From Woeseiaceae bacterium (lineage in GTDB: Bacteria; Pseudomonadota; Gammaproteobacteria; Steroidobacterales; Woeseiaceae): 64,000 bases of DNA. The position numbers were made by a program, and so were the translations under genes. The stretch lies in the NCBI GenBank assembly GCA_013001045.1, contig JABDNG010000036.1, positions 17,526 to 81,525 of the forward strand, read 5' to 3'. The notes under the pieces are model-generated. The model saw nothing but the letters and a program-made list of their open reading frames with translations. It had not been told where the DNA came from and did no database searches. The number at the start of each line of letters is the position of its first letter. Position 1 is the stretch's first letter. Below are positions 19,749 through 29,274 of this stretch, piece after piece.

Positions 19749-21472
19749 CGCTTCTTCGGAATGTAAAGATCCGTGAGCGTTCCTTCGAAGGCTTCCGCTG
19801 CGAAGGCGACCGTCTCCGATAAGGTCGGATGCGGATGGATCGTCAGGCTGAGATCCGCAGCATCGGCGCCCATTTCCACAGCCAGGCCAATCTCGGCAAT
19901 CAGGTCGCCAGCGCTGGGACCGACAATAGCGCCGCCGAGTACGCGTTTCGTTGCCGTGTCGAACAACAGCTTGGTGAAACCTTCCGACCGGCCCAGCGAT
20001 AATGCACGGCCGCTGGCCGCCCACGGGAACTGCGCCTTCTTATAATCGATACCTTGCGCCTTGGCCTCGAGTTCGGTGAGACCAACCCACGCGATTTCCG
20101 GATCGGTGTAAGCCACCGACGGGATCGTGCGCGCATCGAAGAAACTTTTTTCGCCCGCGACCACCTCGGCTGCCACCTTCGCTTCATGCGTCGCTTTGTG
20201 CGCCAGCATGGGTCCGCCGGCGAGGTCGCCGATCGCGAAGATATGCGGCATGTTGGTTCGCATCTGTTTATCGACCGCGATAATGCCGCGTGAATCGACG
20301 TTGACGCCCGCTTTCTCGGCATCGAGCAAACCACCGTTGGCCTTGCGACCTACCGCGACGAGCACACGATCGTACACGCCGACCGATGGCGCCTTATCGC
20401 CGTCGAAACTGACTTCGATACCTGGCACGGTTGCGCGCATGCCCGTCACGCGTGTCGACACCATGATCGCTTCGTAGCGCTTCTTCACGATTTTCAAAAA
20501 CGGTCGTAACAGGTCCGGATCCGTGCCGGGCATCAGTGAATCCGTCAATTCGACAACGCTGACATCGGTACCCAGTGCGCTGTAGACGCACGCCATTTCC
20601 AGGCCAATGATGCCGCCGCCCACCACGAGCATGCGTTTGGGCAGCGGTGCAAGTTCGAGTGCGCCGGTCGAGTCAATAATGCGGGGATCGTCCGGCAGGT
20701 CCGGCAGCATCATTGGTTCGGATCCCGCCGCGATGATGCAATGCTCGAAATCGATCGACTCATCATTATCGAGTTGAAGGCGATTGGCAGCGACGAACCT
20801 CGCTGTACCCTGCAGCACGCGTACTTTGCGCTGCTTCGCCATCGTCGAAAGGCCTCCCGTCAGCTTGCCGATGACCGCGTTCTTCCAGTCTCGCAGCTTT
20901 TCAGCGTCGATACGGGGCTTGCCGAACGTGACACCATGCTCGGCCATCGCCGCAGCTTCATCGATGACTTTTGCGGCATGCAGCAGGGCTTTCGAGGGGA
21001 TACAGCCCACGTTCAGGCAAACGCCGCCGAGCACCGGTGAGCGCTCGATGAGGATAACGTCCAGACCAAGGTCCGCGGCACGAAACGCCGCCGTATAGCC
21101 GCCCGGTCCGGCCCCGATGACGACGAGTTGTGCGGAGTGCGTCGCGTCGCCTTCGGGATTTCGTACCGCGGCGATTTCCGGGGCCGATATCGGACGTGTT
21201 ACATCGATGTTCTCTATCGGAACCTCAGCTTCGCCGTCCGATGCTTCGATCGATACGACCGGCGTACCGGTAGACACCCGGTCGCCAACGCTTACGTCCA
21301 CCGAGACAACGGTCCCCGCCTGGCTGGCCGGAATGTCCATTGAGGCCTTGTCCGTCTCCAGTGTGAGCAGCGGATCCTCGACGGCCACAACGTCGCCGGG
21401 CGCGACCAGAATTTCAATGACCTCAACGTCGTCAAAATCGCCCAGATCGGGAATCGTCAACCGCACGGTCAC
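19745..21472 (-). CDS. lpdA: Dihydrolipoyl dehydrogenase (E3) with N-terminal lipoyl domain
   Basis: E3 reoxidises dihydrolipoamide of the pyruvate dehydrogenase complex with NAD. The 575 residues begin with a lipoyl domain (about 1-80, attachment Lys in ETDKASMDIPA). The flavoprotein follows: FAD motif VVIGAGPGGYTAAFRAADLG, redox-active disulfide GGVCLNVGCIPSK, NAD-binding VVGGGIIGLEMACVYSALG, and the C-terminal His-Glu pair in IHPHPTLSE. The lipoyl extension occurs in a subset of proteobacterial E3 proteins. It starts at GTG 21472, overlapping the aceF stop by one base (TAGTG). Confidence 0.96.
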   Translation of the reverse strand: MTVRLTIPDLGDFDDVEVIEILVAPGDVVAVEDPLLTLETDKASMDIPASQAGTVVSVDVSVGDRVSTGTPVVSIEASDGEAEVPIENIDVTRPISAPEIAAVRNPEGDATHSAQLVVIGAGPGGYTAAFRAADLGLDVILIERSPVLGGVCLNVGCIPSKALLHAAKVIDEAAAMAEHGVTFGKPRIDAEKLRDWKNAVIGKLTGGLSTMAKQRKVRVLQGTARFVAANRLQLDNDESIDFEHCIIAAGSEPMMLPDLPDDPRIIDSTGALELAPLPKRMLVVGGGIIGLEMACVYSALGTDVSVVELTDSLMPGTDPDLLRPFLKIVKKRYEAIMVSTRVTGMRATVPGIEVSFDGDKAPSVGVYDRVLVAVGRKANGGLLDAEKAGVNVDSRGIIAVDKQMRTNMPHIFAIGDLAGGPMLAHKATHEAKVAAEVVAGEKSFFDARTIPSVAYTDPEIAWVGLTELEAKAQGIDYKKAQFPWAASGRALSLGRSEGFTKLLFDTATKRVLGGAIVGPSAGDLIAEIGLAVEMGADAADLSLTIHPHPTLSETVAFAAEAFEGTLTDLYIPKKR

Positions 21473-23094
21473 TAGGGAATTGCCTGCAGCAGGGAATCGA
21501 CATCCGCCAGTTGCTGGCCGAGGTAGGTCGTGAAACGAACCGCCTGCGCACCGTCGATGACGCGGTGGTCATACGAGAGAGACAGCGGCAACATTAGTCG
21601 GGGCTCAAATTCCGAACCGTTCCACACCGGCTGCGTGGACGAGCGCGAAACGCCGAGTATCGCGACTTCCGGTGCATTGACGATTGGCGTAAACGCCGTA
21701 CCGCCGATACCACCAAGGCTCGAAATTGTGAACGTCGCACCCTGCAGGTTATCCGCTTTCAGTTTTCCTTCACGCGCAAGCGCGGACAGTTCGCCGAGCT
21801 CCTTGGCAATTTCATAAACGTCTTTCTTGTCGGCATCGCGAATCACCGGGACCATCAATCCCTGATCGGTATCGGCTGCAAAACCCAGGTGACAGTATTT
21901 CTTGTAAACGAGGCTTGCGCCGTCCTCCGCAAGCGACGAATTCACTGTCGGAAACTCTGCGAGCGCCGCAACACAGGCTTTCATAATGAAAGCCAACGGT
22001 GTCAAACCGATGCCGCGTTCTTTTGCCGGTCCCTTGAGCGTCTGGCGCCTGGCCTCCAGTTCGGTAATGTCGGCCAGATCATGCTGCGTGACATGCGGCA
22101 GGTTTATCCAGCTTGCCTGCAGTCGCGGCCCCGAAATCTTCTGGATGCGCGTGAGTGCTTGCACATCGATCTCGCCGAATTTCGCGAAATCGACCGTCGG
22201 GGTCCTGGGCAATCCGCCACCGGCAGGCGCTGCCGCCTGCCCGGTCAGGATCGCTTTGACGTACGCTTTAACATCATCGTGCACGACGCGATTTTTCGCG
22301 CCGCTGCCTTTAACCTGGACGAGATTGACACCGAGTTCTCGAGCCAGCTTTCGGACCGACGGGCTCGCATGCGCCTTGGAGAAACCGGCTTCATCGATTC
22401 GTGGCAAGCTGGTTGCGACCGGCGCTTGCGCCGATTTTTCCGGTTGCATGCTCCGTGCCGGTGCTTGCTCTTTTTCGACCGCACTTTCCGTTTGCGGCGC
22501 TGCGGCAGGCGCATCATCAATGACAGCATCGATAATGGCCAGTGACGCACCCGCCGATACTTTCTCACCGACCTTGACCAGGACCGAATCGATGGTCCCG
22601 GCGACGACGGCCGGAACGTCCATTGCTGCCTTGTCAGTCTCGAGCGTGACGAGCGGATCATCGACCGCAACACTGTCTCCCGGCGCGATATGGACTTCGA
22701 TGACCTCGACGTCCTCGAAGTCACCCAGATCCGGCACGACCAGCGTTTGTTTACCGCCGGATTTTCGCGCTTTGGCCGGAGTCGTGGCCGTTGTCGCTGC
22801 TTCGGCGGCTGGAGAGTCCGACAAGGCAGGTGTTATCAGGACCGTGTCGCCGACCTGCGCGGTCAGGGTACCAATAACGGTGCCGGCCGATACCGTGTCA
22901 CCCGTTCCCACCGTCAGGCTCTCGATCACACCGCTTTGTGGTGCCGGAACATCAAACGATGCCTTGTCCGTCTCGAGCGTAATCAGGCCGTCTTCACGAG
23001 CGACGCGGTCACCAGGCGCCACGAGCACCTCGATGATCTCGACATTCTCGAAATCGCCGAGATCCGGTACAACTATGTCGATGGTGTTCGCCAT
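21472..23094 (-). CDS. aceF: Pyruvate dehydrogenase E2, dihydrolipoamide acetyltransferase
   Basis: E2 is the core of the pyruvate dehydrogenase complex and transfers the acetyl group to CoA. The 540 residues contain two lipoyl domains (Lys in ETDKASFDVPA and ETDKAAMDVPA), separated by Ala/Pro-rich linkers. A peripheral subunit-binding domain reads ASPSVRKLARELGVNL, and the catalytic domain ends in YDHRVIDGAQAVRF with the catalytic His. Escherichia AceF has three lipoyl domains; here two are on E2 and one on E3. It lies 19 bases after aceE. Confidence 0.97.
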   Translation of the reverse strand: MANTIDIVVPDLGDFENVEIIEVLVAPGDRVAREDGLITLETDKASFDVPAPQSGVIESLTVGTGDTVSAGTVIGTLTAQVGDTVLITPALSDSPAAEAATTATTPAKARKSGGKQTLVVPDLGDFEDVEVIEVHIAPGDSVAVDDPLVTLETDKAAMDVPAVVAGTIDSVLVKVGEKVSAGASLAIIDAVIDDAPAAAPQTESAVEKEQAPARSMQPEKSAQAPVATSLPRIDEAGFSKAHASPSVRKLARELGVNLVQVKGSGAKNRVVHDDVKAYVKAILTGQAAAPAGGGLPRTPTVDFAKFGEIDVQALTRIQKISGPRLQASWINLPHVTQHDLADITELEARRQTLKGPAKERGIGLTPLAFIMKACVAALAEFPTVNSSLAEDGASLVYKKYCHLGFAADTDQGLMVPVIRDADKKDVYEIAKELGELSALAREGKLKADNLQGATFTISSLGGIGGTAFTPIVNAPEVAILGVSRSSTQPVWNGSEFEPRLMLPLSLSYDHRVIDGAQAVRFTTYLGQQLADVDSLLQAIP

Positions 23095-23113
23095 ACTTGC
23101 GCTCCGGGCTCGG

Positions 23114-25777
23114 CTACAACGTGACCGGATCGGGGCGATCCGGGTCGATGCCGTACTTCTTTATCGCCTTCGCGACGGTCTTTTGGTCGAGCACGCCGTC
23201 ATCGGCCAGGGCCTTGAGCGCCGTAATCGTGATGTATCGGCGGTCCACCTCGAAGTGCTGTCGGAGCTCCTTACGCGCATCACTACGCCCATAGCCGTCC
23301 GTGCCCAGCGAGATGAAGCGGCCAGGAATCCAGCGTTGAACCTGGTCAGCGACGATCTTCATATAATCGGTCGCAGCAATGTAGGGTCCCCGCCGGTCGG
23401 CGAAGCACTGCTCGACATAGCACTTGCGGGGCTCGTCCGAAGGATGCAGCTGATTCCAGCGCTCTACCTCGAGAGCGTCGCGGCGCAGCTCATTGAAGCT
23501 CGTTACCGACCAGACATCGGTCGGGATATCGAAATCTTCCTTCAACAAATCAGCAGCGGCGAGTACTTCTCTAAGGATCGTACCCGAACCCATGAGTTGC
23601 GCGCGTATCTTGCCCTGGCCGCCGACTTGCAGCAGGTACATTCCCCGCAAAATGCCATCTTCGATGCCGGCAGGCATCGGCGGATGCACGTAGTTCTCGT
23701 TCATGCAGGTGATGTAATAGAAAACATCTTCCTGCTCGCCCATCATGCGCCGCAGACCGTCCTGTACGATCACCGCCAGCTCGTACGCATAGGTAGGGTC
23801 GTATGATACGCAGTTCGGTACCGTCGATGCGTTGACGAGGCTGTGACCGTCTTGATGCTGCAAGCCTTCGCCAGCCAGGGTCGTTCGACCTGCGGTACCG
23901 CCAATCAAAAAGCCGCGCGACTGCAGATCGCCGCCAGCCCAGATGAAATCACCGATGCGCTGGAAGCCGAACATCGAATAATAAATATAGAATGGCACCA
24001 TCGGCACGTCGTGATGTGAATACGATGTTCCCGCCGCAAGCCACGAGCAGAAAGCACCGCCTTCGTTGATGCCTTCCTCGAGAATCTGGCCTTTCTTGTC
24101 TTCACGGTAGTACATCAGCTCACCCGCGTCCTGCGGCTCGTAAAGCTGTCCTTTTGACGCGTAGATGCCGACCTGACGAAACAGGCCCTCCATACCGAAC
24201 GTGCGCGCCTCGTCAGGTACGATCGGAACGATGTGCTTGCCCAGCTGCTTGTCGCGCAGCAACGCCGTTAACAGCCGGACGAACGCCATCGTCGTCGATG
24301 CCTCGCGTTCGCCCGTACCGTCGATCTGAGTCTGAAACGCCTCGAGCGGCGGAACCGGCAGCGCGCTGGATTTCGCGCGTCGTTGCGGCAGAAAACCGCC
24401 CATCGCATTGCGCCGCTCCATCAGGTACTCGAACTCAGCGCTGTCGGCCGCTGGTTTGCAATACGGAACGTCGTCGATGTCCTTGTCCGACACCGGGATG
24501 TTGAATCGATCGCGGAATTTCTTGAGTTGCTCCAGTCCGAGCTTTTTCTGCTGGTGCGCGATGTTCTGACCTTCACCAGCCGAGCCCATGCCGAAGCCTT
24601 TGACGGTTTTCGCAAGAATTATCGTCGGCCCGCTCTTGTGCTGCGTCGCGGCGTCGTAGGCGGCGTAGACCTTACGAGGATCATGGCCGCCCCGGTTGAG
24701 GTGCCAGATTTCGTCGTCCGACATATTGGCAACCAGCTCGGCCGTCTCCGGATGTTTGCCGAAGAAGGTGTCGCGAACATACTTGCCGTCCATTGACTTG
24801 ATCTTCTGGTATTCGCCGTCGACGGTTTCTTCCATGATCTGCCGAAGCTTGCCGGAGTGATCTTTAGCCAGCAGAGGATCCCACTTGGAACCCCAGACTA
24901 CCTTGACGACGTTCCAACCGGCACCGCCGAACGCAGCCTCGAGTTCCTGGATGATCTTGCCGTTGCCGCGCACGGGACCGTCGAGTCGTTGCAGGTTACA
25001 GTTGACGACGAAGACGAGATTGTCGAGTCCTTCGCGAACCGGCATCGTGATCGCGCCCATGGACTCCGGCTCGTCCATTTCGCCGTCGCCAAGAAAGCAC
25101 CAGACCTTGCGATCGCTGGCTGGAATCAGGCCGCGGTTTTCCATGTAGCGCATGAATCGCGCCTGGTAGATGGCCATCATCGGACCGAGGCCCATCGACA
25201 CCGTTGGGAATTGCCAGAAATCCGGCATCAGCCACGGATGCGGATAAGACGACAAGCCACCGCCGCCAACTTCCTGCCTGAATCGATTCAGTTGCCCTTC
25301 ATTGAGGCGCCCTTCGAGGTAGGCACGCGCATACATGCCCGGCGCGGAATGCCCCTGCATGAAAACCAGGTCGCCACCGTGCTTTTCACCGGCCGCACGC
25401 CAGAAGTGATTGAAGCCCACTTCGTACAAGGTAGCCGAGGAGGCGTAGCTTGATATATGGCCGCCATACTCGGTGCTCTTGCGATTCGCCTGCACGACCA
25501 TGGCCATCGCATTCCAGCGTATGTACGCCTCGATTCGGCGCTCGAGCGAACGGTCGCCGGGGTACTCAGGCTGGCGTGCTGTAGAGATCGTGTTCAGGTA
25601 GGCCGTATTCGGCGTATAAGGCAGGTAAGCTCCGGAACGTCGCGCGAAGTCGATCATTTGATTCAGAAGGAAGTGGGCCCGTTCCGGTCCGTGCTGTGCG
25701 AGCACAGAGTCGATCGACTCCAGCCATTCGGTGGTCTCAGTCGGATCTATGTCATCGAAAGGATCAAATCTACTCAT
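23114..25777 (-). CDS. aceE: Pyruvate dehydrogenase E1 (homodimeric type)
   Basis: E1 decarboxylates pyruvate with thiamine diphosphate and acetylates the E2 lipoyl group. The product from ATG 25777 (MSRFDPFDDIDPTETTEWL) is 887 residues, the length of the Escherichia enzyme; an upstream ATG at 25789 would add four residues. Family stretches are SSYASSATLYEVGFNHFWR, the ThDP-binding GDGEMDEPES and NCNLQRLDGPVRGNGKIIQE, and EGINEGGAFCSW in the second half. It is the first gene of aceE-aceF-lpdA. I see no pdhR-like regulator next to it. Confidence 0.97.
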   Translation of the reverse strand: MSRFDPFDDIDPTETTEWLESIDSVLAQHGPERAHFLLNQMIDFARRSGAYLPYTPNTAYLNTISTARQPEYPGDRSLERRIEAYIRWNAMAMVVQANRKSTEYGGHISSYASSATLYEVGFNHFWRAAGEKHGGDLVFMQGHSAPGMYARAYLEGRLNEGQLNRFRQEVGGGGLSSYPHPWLMPDFWQFPTVSMGLGPMMAIYQARFMRYMENRGLIPASDRKVWCFLGDGEMDEPESMGAITMPVREGLDNLVFVVNCNLQRLDGPVRGNGKIIQELEAAFGGAGWNVVKVVWGSKWDPLLAKDHSGKLRQIMEETVDGEYQKIKSMDGKYVRDTFFGKHPETAELVANMSDDEIWHLNRGGHDPRKVYAAYDAATQHKSGPTIILAKTVKGFGMGSAGEGQNIAHQQKKLGLEQLKKFRDRFNIPVSDKDIDDVPYCKPAADSAEFEYLMERRNAMGGFLPQRRAKSSALPVPPLEAFQTQIDGTGEREASTTMAFVRLLTALLRDKQLGKHIVPIVPDEARTFGMEGLFRQVGIYASKGQLYEPQDAGELMYYREDKKGQILEEGINEGGAFCSWLAAGTSYSHHDVPMVPFYIYYSMFGFQRIGDFIWAGGDLQSRGFLIGGTAGRTTLAGEGLQHQDGHSLVNASTVPNCVSYDPTYAYELAVIVQDGLRRMMGEQEDVFYYITCMNENYVHPPMPAGIEDGILRGMYLLQVGGQGKIRAQLMGSGTILREVLAAADLLKEDFDIPTDVWSVTSFNELRRDALEVERWNQLHPSDEPRKCYVEQCFADRRGPYIAATDYMKIVADQVQRWIPGRFISLGTDGYGRSDARKELRQHFEVDRRYITITALKALADDGVLDQKTVAKAIKKYGIDPDRPDPVTL

Positions 25778-25951
25778 ACGTATGCCCACCAGGCGCTTGC
25801 CAGGACATCTCCCAGACTGTCGCGTGAATTACCGGAAGCGTCCTGCTAGGATCGTCGCTCCACTGTGTCGGACCGTGCGAATCGTTGTTGCGGCCGATAT
25901 CTTCGAGGTTTGCGCCGTGAGCGTCAAGCACATATCAGAGAATAAAAACGT

Positions 25952-27460
25952 ATGACGACTATTGCGCCAGACATTCATGGTATTCGTATCTTTCAGTCGC
26001 CTGGTCGTGTGTCCCGCAAGGCGCTCGACGCGGTTGATCAGTTACTCTTGATACTACCTGCAAGGCCCACCGCAGCGGACTATCGCAAGATCCCGCACGG
26101 CAGCAAACTTAAGGCGGTGCAAAGGAAGCATACGGCGGGCTCTACCCCGGCATTTACGACTCGCCTGGGCAACAAGAAACAGACGTTGGTCGTTGCCGGC
26201 ACGCTGAGTTCGGATGCCAGTGCTTTCGAGCAGCTGACACTCGGCCGCAAGCTCGTTGCGGCAGCGACCGGTCAGAAACCCGGCAGCATCGGCATCGCTG
26301 CCGTGGGCTTCAGCGCCGACGCACAAGCAAGGATCGTCAATAGCGTGCTTGCGGCAACCCTGGCGGCCGGTTTCAAATTACCCAGCTACAAGAGCAAGCC
26401 GACCCCGTCAAAGATCAGGAGCATTCGCTTACTCGGACTCGATTCGCCGCTCGACACAAGTCGATGCGAAGCCGAAGCAAGAGGCAATAATCTTGCCCGC
26501 TGGCTGACGGCGCAGCCGCCCAATGTACTCGATGCGCGTTGCTATACCGACATCATTCGGGGCCTTGCAAAACAGCATGGCTGGCAATTCAAGCGTTTTG
26601 CAACAAAGGAACTGACGACGCTTGGCGCCGGCGCATTCCTTGCCGTCGCACAGGGCAACGATAACGATAGCGCCGGTATCGTGCGACTGCGCTATCGGCC
26701 TGGACTAAAGACCAGCAAGCCCGACCTCAGCCTGGTCGGAAAAGGCATCATCTTCGACACGGGCGGCACGAACCTGAAGCCATTTTCGTCGATGCTCGAC
26801 ATGCACGGCGACATGCAGGGCAGCGCCGTCGCACTCGGCACGTTTCTCAGCATTTCTGAACTGCAGTTACCTATCGCCGTCGATTGCTGGCTTGCGTTGA
26901 CGGAAAACCGCACAGGACCGAAAGCCTACAAATCCCAGGACGTGGTCACGGCCGCGAACGGCAAGACGATACAGATCGTTCACACGGACGCCGAGGGCCG
27001 CATGGCGCTCGCCGACGCACTGGTCCTGGCAAGTCGTGAGCAACCGGGCATCATCTTCGACTTCGCGACGCTGACGGGCACCTGCATCAGTGCAATCACG
27101 ACCCGTTACTCCGGCGTCTTCACGAATCGCGCCGAGTTACACCCTCACCTGAAACGCATTGGGCGACAGTGTGGCGAGCGTGTCTGGCCGTTCCCGATCG
27201 GCAAGGAGTTTCTTGAAGACTTGAAAAGCAATACGGCGGATCTCTTGCAGTGCTCGCCGAAGGGCTTCGGGGACCACATCCTGGCGGCCAGTTTTCTTGG
27301 CGAGTTTATTGAGAACGACACGCCATGGGTCCACATGGACCTGAGCGCCGGCGACAATGAAGGTGGCCTCGCCCATATCGGCAGCAAATTCACAGGATTC
27401 GGCGTGCGCTACACGATGAGCGTCATCCTCGACGAGCACCTGTTCAAGGCAACGCTGTAA
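25952..27460 (+). CDS. M17-family leucyl aminopeptidase
   Basis: This is a two-metal cytoplasmic aminopeptidase of 502 residues. The N-terminal domain (about 1-165) is divergent. The catalytic domain has GKGIIFDTGGTNLKPFSSM with metal-ligand Asp and the catalytic Lys region. The signature usually reading NTDAEGRL is HTDAEGRMALADAL here. The zinc ligands and catalytic Arg of that motif are kept, and DFATLTGTC follows. It is less similar to classical PepA than a true orthologue would be, so I give no gene symbol. It is divergent from aceE and directly followed by rnt. Confidence 0.92.
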   Translation: MTTIAPDIHGIRIFQSPGRVSRKALDAVDQLLLILPARPTAADYRKIPHGSKLKAVQRKHTAGSTPAFTTRLGNKKQTLVVAGTLSSDASAFEQLTLGRKLVAAATGQKPGSIGIAAVGFSADAQARIVNSVLAATLAAGFKLPSYKSKPTPSKIRSIRLLGLDSPLDTSRCEAEARGNNLARWLTAQPPNVLDARCYTDIIRGLAKQHGWQFKRFATKELTTLGAGAFLAVAQGNDNDSAGIVRLRYRPGLKTSKPDLSLVGKGIIFDTGGTNLKPFSSMLDMHGDMQGSAVALGTFLSISELQLPIAVDCWLALTENRTGPKAYKSQDVVTAANGKTIQIVHTDAEGRMALADALVLASREQPGIIFDFATLTGTCISAITTRYSGVFTNRAELHPHLKRIGRQCGERVWPFPIGKEFLEDLKSNTADLLQCSPKGFGDHILAASFLGEFIENDTPWVHMDLSAGDNEGGLAHIGSKFTGFGVRYTMSVILDEHLFKATL

Positions 27461-28102
27461 GTGAGTGACGACATAAGAATGTCTGACCGCTTTCGCGGTT
27501 TCATGCCCGTTGTCGTCGATGTCGAGACCGGCGGATTCAATTGTGCGACCGACGCCTTGCTTGAGATCGCCGCCGTACTGCTGGACATCGATTCCGAAGG
27601 ATTGCTCATGCGTCGCGAGACAGTTCGCTACCACGTGAAGCCGTTTGAAGGCGGCAATCTCGAAGCGGCATCGCTGGCCGTCAATGGCATCGACCCGTTT
27701 CACCCGCTGCGTCCCGCGATCGATGAGCGCGACGCGCTGCAGCGCATCTTCCGGGAAGTTCGTCGCGCCCTCAGGGAAAGCCGATGCAGCCGTGCGGTGC
27801 TGGTCGGCCACAATGCGCATTTCGATCTGGGCTTCCTCAACCAGGCGGTGGCGCGCTCGGCGATCAAGCGCAACCCATTTCATCCGTTCAGCTGTTTCGA
27901 TACGGCCACGCTGTGTGGCGTCGCGTTCGGGCAGACCGTGCTGGCTCGGGCAGCTATAGCGGCGGGATTAGGTTGGGACGAGACGCAGGCACACTCGGCA
28001 TCCTACGATGCCGAAATTACGGCGGATCTTTTCTGTGAAGCCGTCAATCGCTATCGCGACATATTCGAAATGTCACTCAGGAACGCTCCGCCGCAGCCAT
28101 AG
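27461..28102 (+). CDS. rnt: Ribonuclease T
   Basis: RNase T is a DEDD-type 3'-5' exonuclease that trims tRNA and other stable RNA ends. The 213 residues follow the Escherichia protein closely: [18 protein letters not shown] with the first acidic pair, [39 protein letters not shown] and the final [15 protein letters not shown] with catalytic His and Asp. The GTG at 27461 lies right after the aminopeptidase stop; an ATG at 27479 is an alternative start six codons in. RNase T is largely confined to gammaproteobacteria, which supports the assignment of the window. Confidence 0.95.
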   Translation: MSDDIRMSDRFRGFMPVVVDVETGGFNCATDALLEIAAVLLDIDSEGLLMRRETVRYHVKPFEGGNLEAASLAVNGIDPFHPLRPAIDERDALQRIFREVRRALRESRCSRAVLVGHNAHFDLGFLNQAVARSAIKRNPFHPFSCFDTATLCGVAFGQTVLARAAIAAGLGWDETQAHSASYDAEITADLFCEAVNRYRDIFEMSLRNAPPQP

Positions 28103-28112
28103 GCGGCTGTGC

Positions 28113-28427
28113 TCAGGCTGTGCTTTCCTCGAGCAGTTTCTGCAACTCGCCGGACTGATACATTTCGATGACGATGTCGCAGCCACCGATCAGCTCGCCC
28201 TTGACGTAAAGCTGCGGAAAGGTCGGCCAGTTCGAGTATTCCTTCAGCCCTTCTCGAATCTCCGGATCTTCAAAAATGTTCACATAGGAATACGGTTTGC
28301 CAACCGCGTTCAGCGCCGCAACAGTCTGGCCGGAAAACCCGCATTGCGGGAAATCGGGCGTACCTTTCATATAGAGAAGAACGTCGTTCGATCCAAGCTG
28401 ATCTTCGATTCTGGTTTTTACATCCAC
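28113..28427 (-). CDS. grxD: Monothiol glutaredoxin, Grx4 family
   Basis: A 104-residue CGFS-type glutaredoxin that carries a [2Fe-2S] cluster between two subunits with glutathione and hands it to iron-sulfur targets or BolA. The motif PQCGFSGQT is intact, as are MKGTPDFP and the glutathione-binding WPTFPQLYVKGELIGGCDI. The start is GTG at 28427 (reading VDVKTRIEDQ), with a weak AGG upstream. It converges with rnt, leaving only about 10 bases between the two stops. Confidence 0.95.
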   Translation of the reverse strand: MDVKTRIEDQLGSNDVLLYMKGTPDFPQCGFSGQTVAALNAVGKPYSYVNIFEDPEIREGLKEYSNWPTFPQLYVKGELIGGCDIVIEMYQSGELQKLLEESTA

Positions 28428-28502
28428 GTCTAATACCTGTATTTGCTGTGGCAGCCACCAATACTTGGGCCGCTGCCGGGGGTTTCAATAGTCCGTCGGC
28501 AA

Positions 28503-28850
28503 TTATTCGGCGCTGCGGTCCTCTATGACGATGTGGTTGTTCACCGCTTTCACGCCGCCGGTGTCCTTCGCGATCGCCTCCGCCTGATCGCGTGCCACAT
28601 AGCTGCCGACCGTTCCTGACAGGGTCACCGTGCCCTCCCAGGTCCGGACGCCGATATTGAATACGCTCACAACGGAATCGGCAACGTACTTGCCTTTGAT
28701 CTTGGTCGTAATTGCCGAATCGGATGCGACGACGCTTGGCGGACGCTCATCCTTGCCCAACTGGTAACCACCGACCGCCGCGCCGCCGACCATCATCGCC
28801 GAGCAGCCGCTCAGCATGAGCATCGCCGTCAGGTAAAACAGAGTTCGCAT
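28503..28850 (-). CDS. BON-domain lipoprotein (OsmY/DolP-like)
   Basis: A 115-residue secreted lipoprotein starting at ATG 28850, which has a good GGAGG ribosome site seven bases upstream. The signal peptide ends in the lipobox LSGC (residues 14-17). After a glycine-rich stretch a single BON domain follows (about 45-112, with VSVFNIGVRTWEGTVTLSGTVGSYVARDQAEAIAKDTGGV). BON domains bind phospholipids and occur in DolP and OsmY, which keep the cell envelope intact. This one has a single BON domain rather than two. Confidence 0.87.
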   Translation of the reverse strand: MRTLFYLTAMLMLSGCSAMMVGGAAVGGYQLGKDERPPSVVASDSAITTKIKGKYVADSVVSVFNIGVRTWEGTVTLSGTVGSYVARDQAEAIAKDTGGVKAVNNHIVIEDRSAE

Positions 28851-28884
28851 TATGTGCCTCCGCAGTGCAGTCGCGATTGTATCG

Positions 28885-29103
28885 TCAATCAACGGTGTCG
28901 CGAGCCGCGAGTGTATCGATTACCGCCCATTGTTCGTCTGCGCTCATGAGCGCCCAGCGAGAGATCTGCTCCAGGCTGCGCCCACAACCGAGGCAGACCT
29001 TGTCCTCATCCAGGGTGCATATCAGGATACACGGTGACAACGGTGCTTCTCTTCGGTCCGCCACGTCGTTGTTACTTGAGTCCTTTATATCTTTTTTAAT
29101 CAA
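28885..29103 (-). CDS. DUF1289 family small cysteine protein
   Basis: A protein of up to 72 residues with the DUF1289 signature: SPCILICTLDEDKVCLGCGRSLEQISRWALMS. The four cysteines probably bind zinc or an Fe-S cluster, and the WALMSADEQWAVI tail is typical. The open frame begins with TTG at 29103 and has no good ribosome site, so the true start may be an internal GTG. It precedes the BON lipoprotein gene by about 35 bases on the same strand. Function unknown. Confidence 0.75.
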   Translation of the reverse strand: MIKKDIKDSSNNDVADRREAPLSPCILICTLDEDKVCLGCGRSLEQISRWALMSADEQWAVIDTLAARDTVD

Positions 29104-29189
29104 TGACTTATATGACTAATCTAGAAAATTTCTGACAAATTATCAGCCGCAATCGATGCAAATAATTCTCTTTTCGGACTTGCAATCCC

Positions 29190-29195
29190 TATAAT
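29190..29195 (+). promoter_or_regulatory. Perfect -10 hexamer upstream of the PuuD-like gene
   Basis: TATAAT lies about 80 bases before the ATG at 29275 in an AT-rich stretch (29104-29200). No clear -35 hexamer is visible at 16-18 bases. The same AT-rich region must also serve the DUF1289-BON unit on the other strand. Confidence 0.45.
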
Positions 29196-29274
29196 ACCGA
29201 CAGCGCGAAAACGCGATCATTCCCGATACAATCCCGGAATAAGTCAATAATCAAGAAACTCGGAGAAACAAACA

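Noticed and set aside
21986-23806. A long open frame antisense to aceF and aceE
   Set aside because: It is an artefact of GC-rich coding on the other strand; the sequence is compositionally biased with no domain, while the aceF and aceE frames carry clear motifs.
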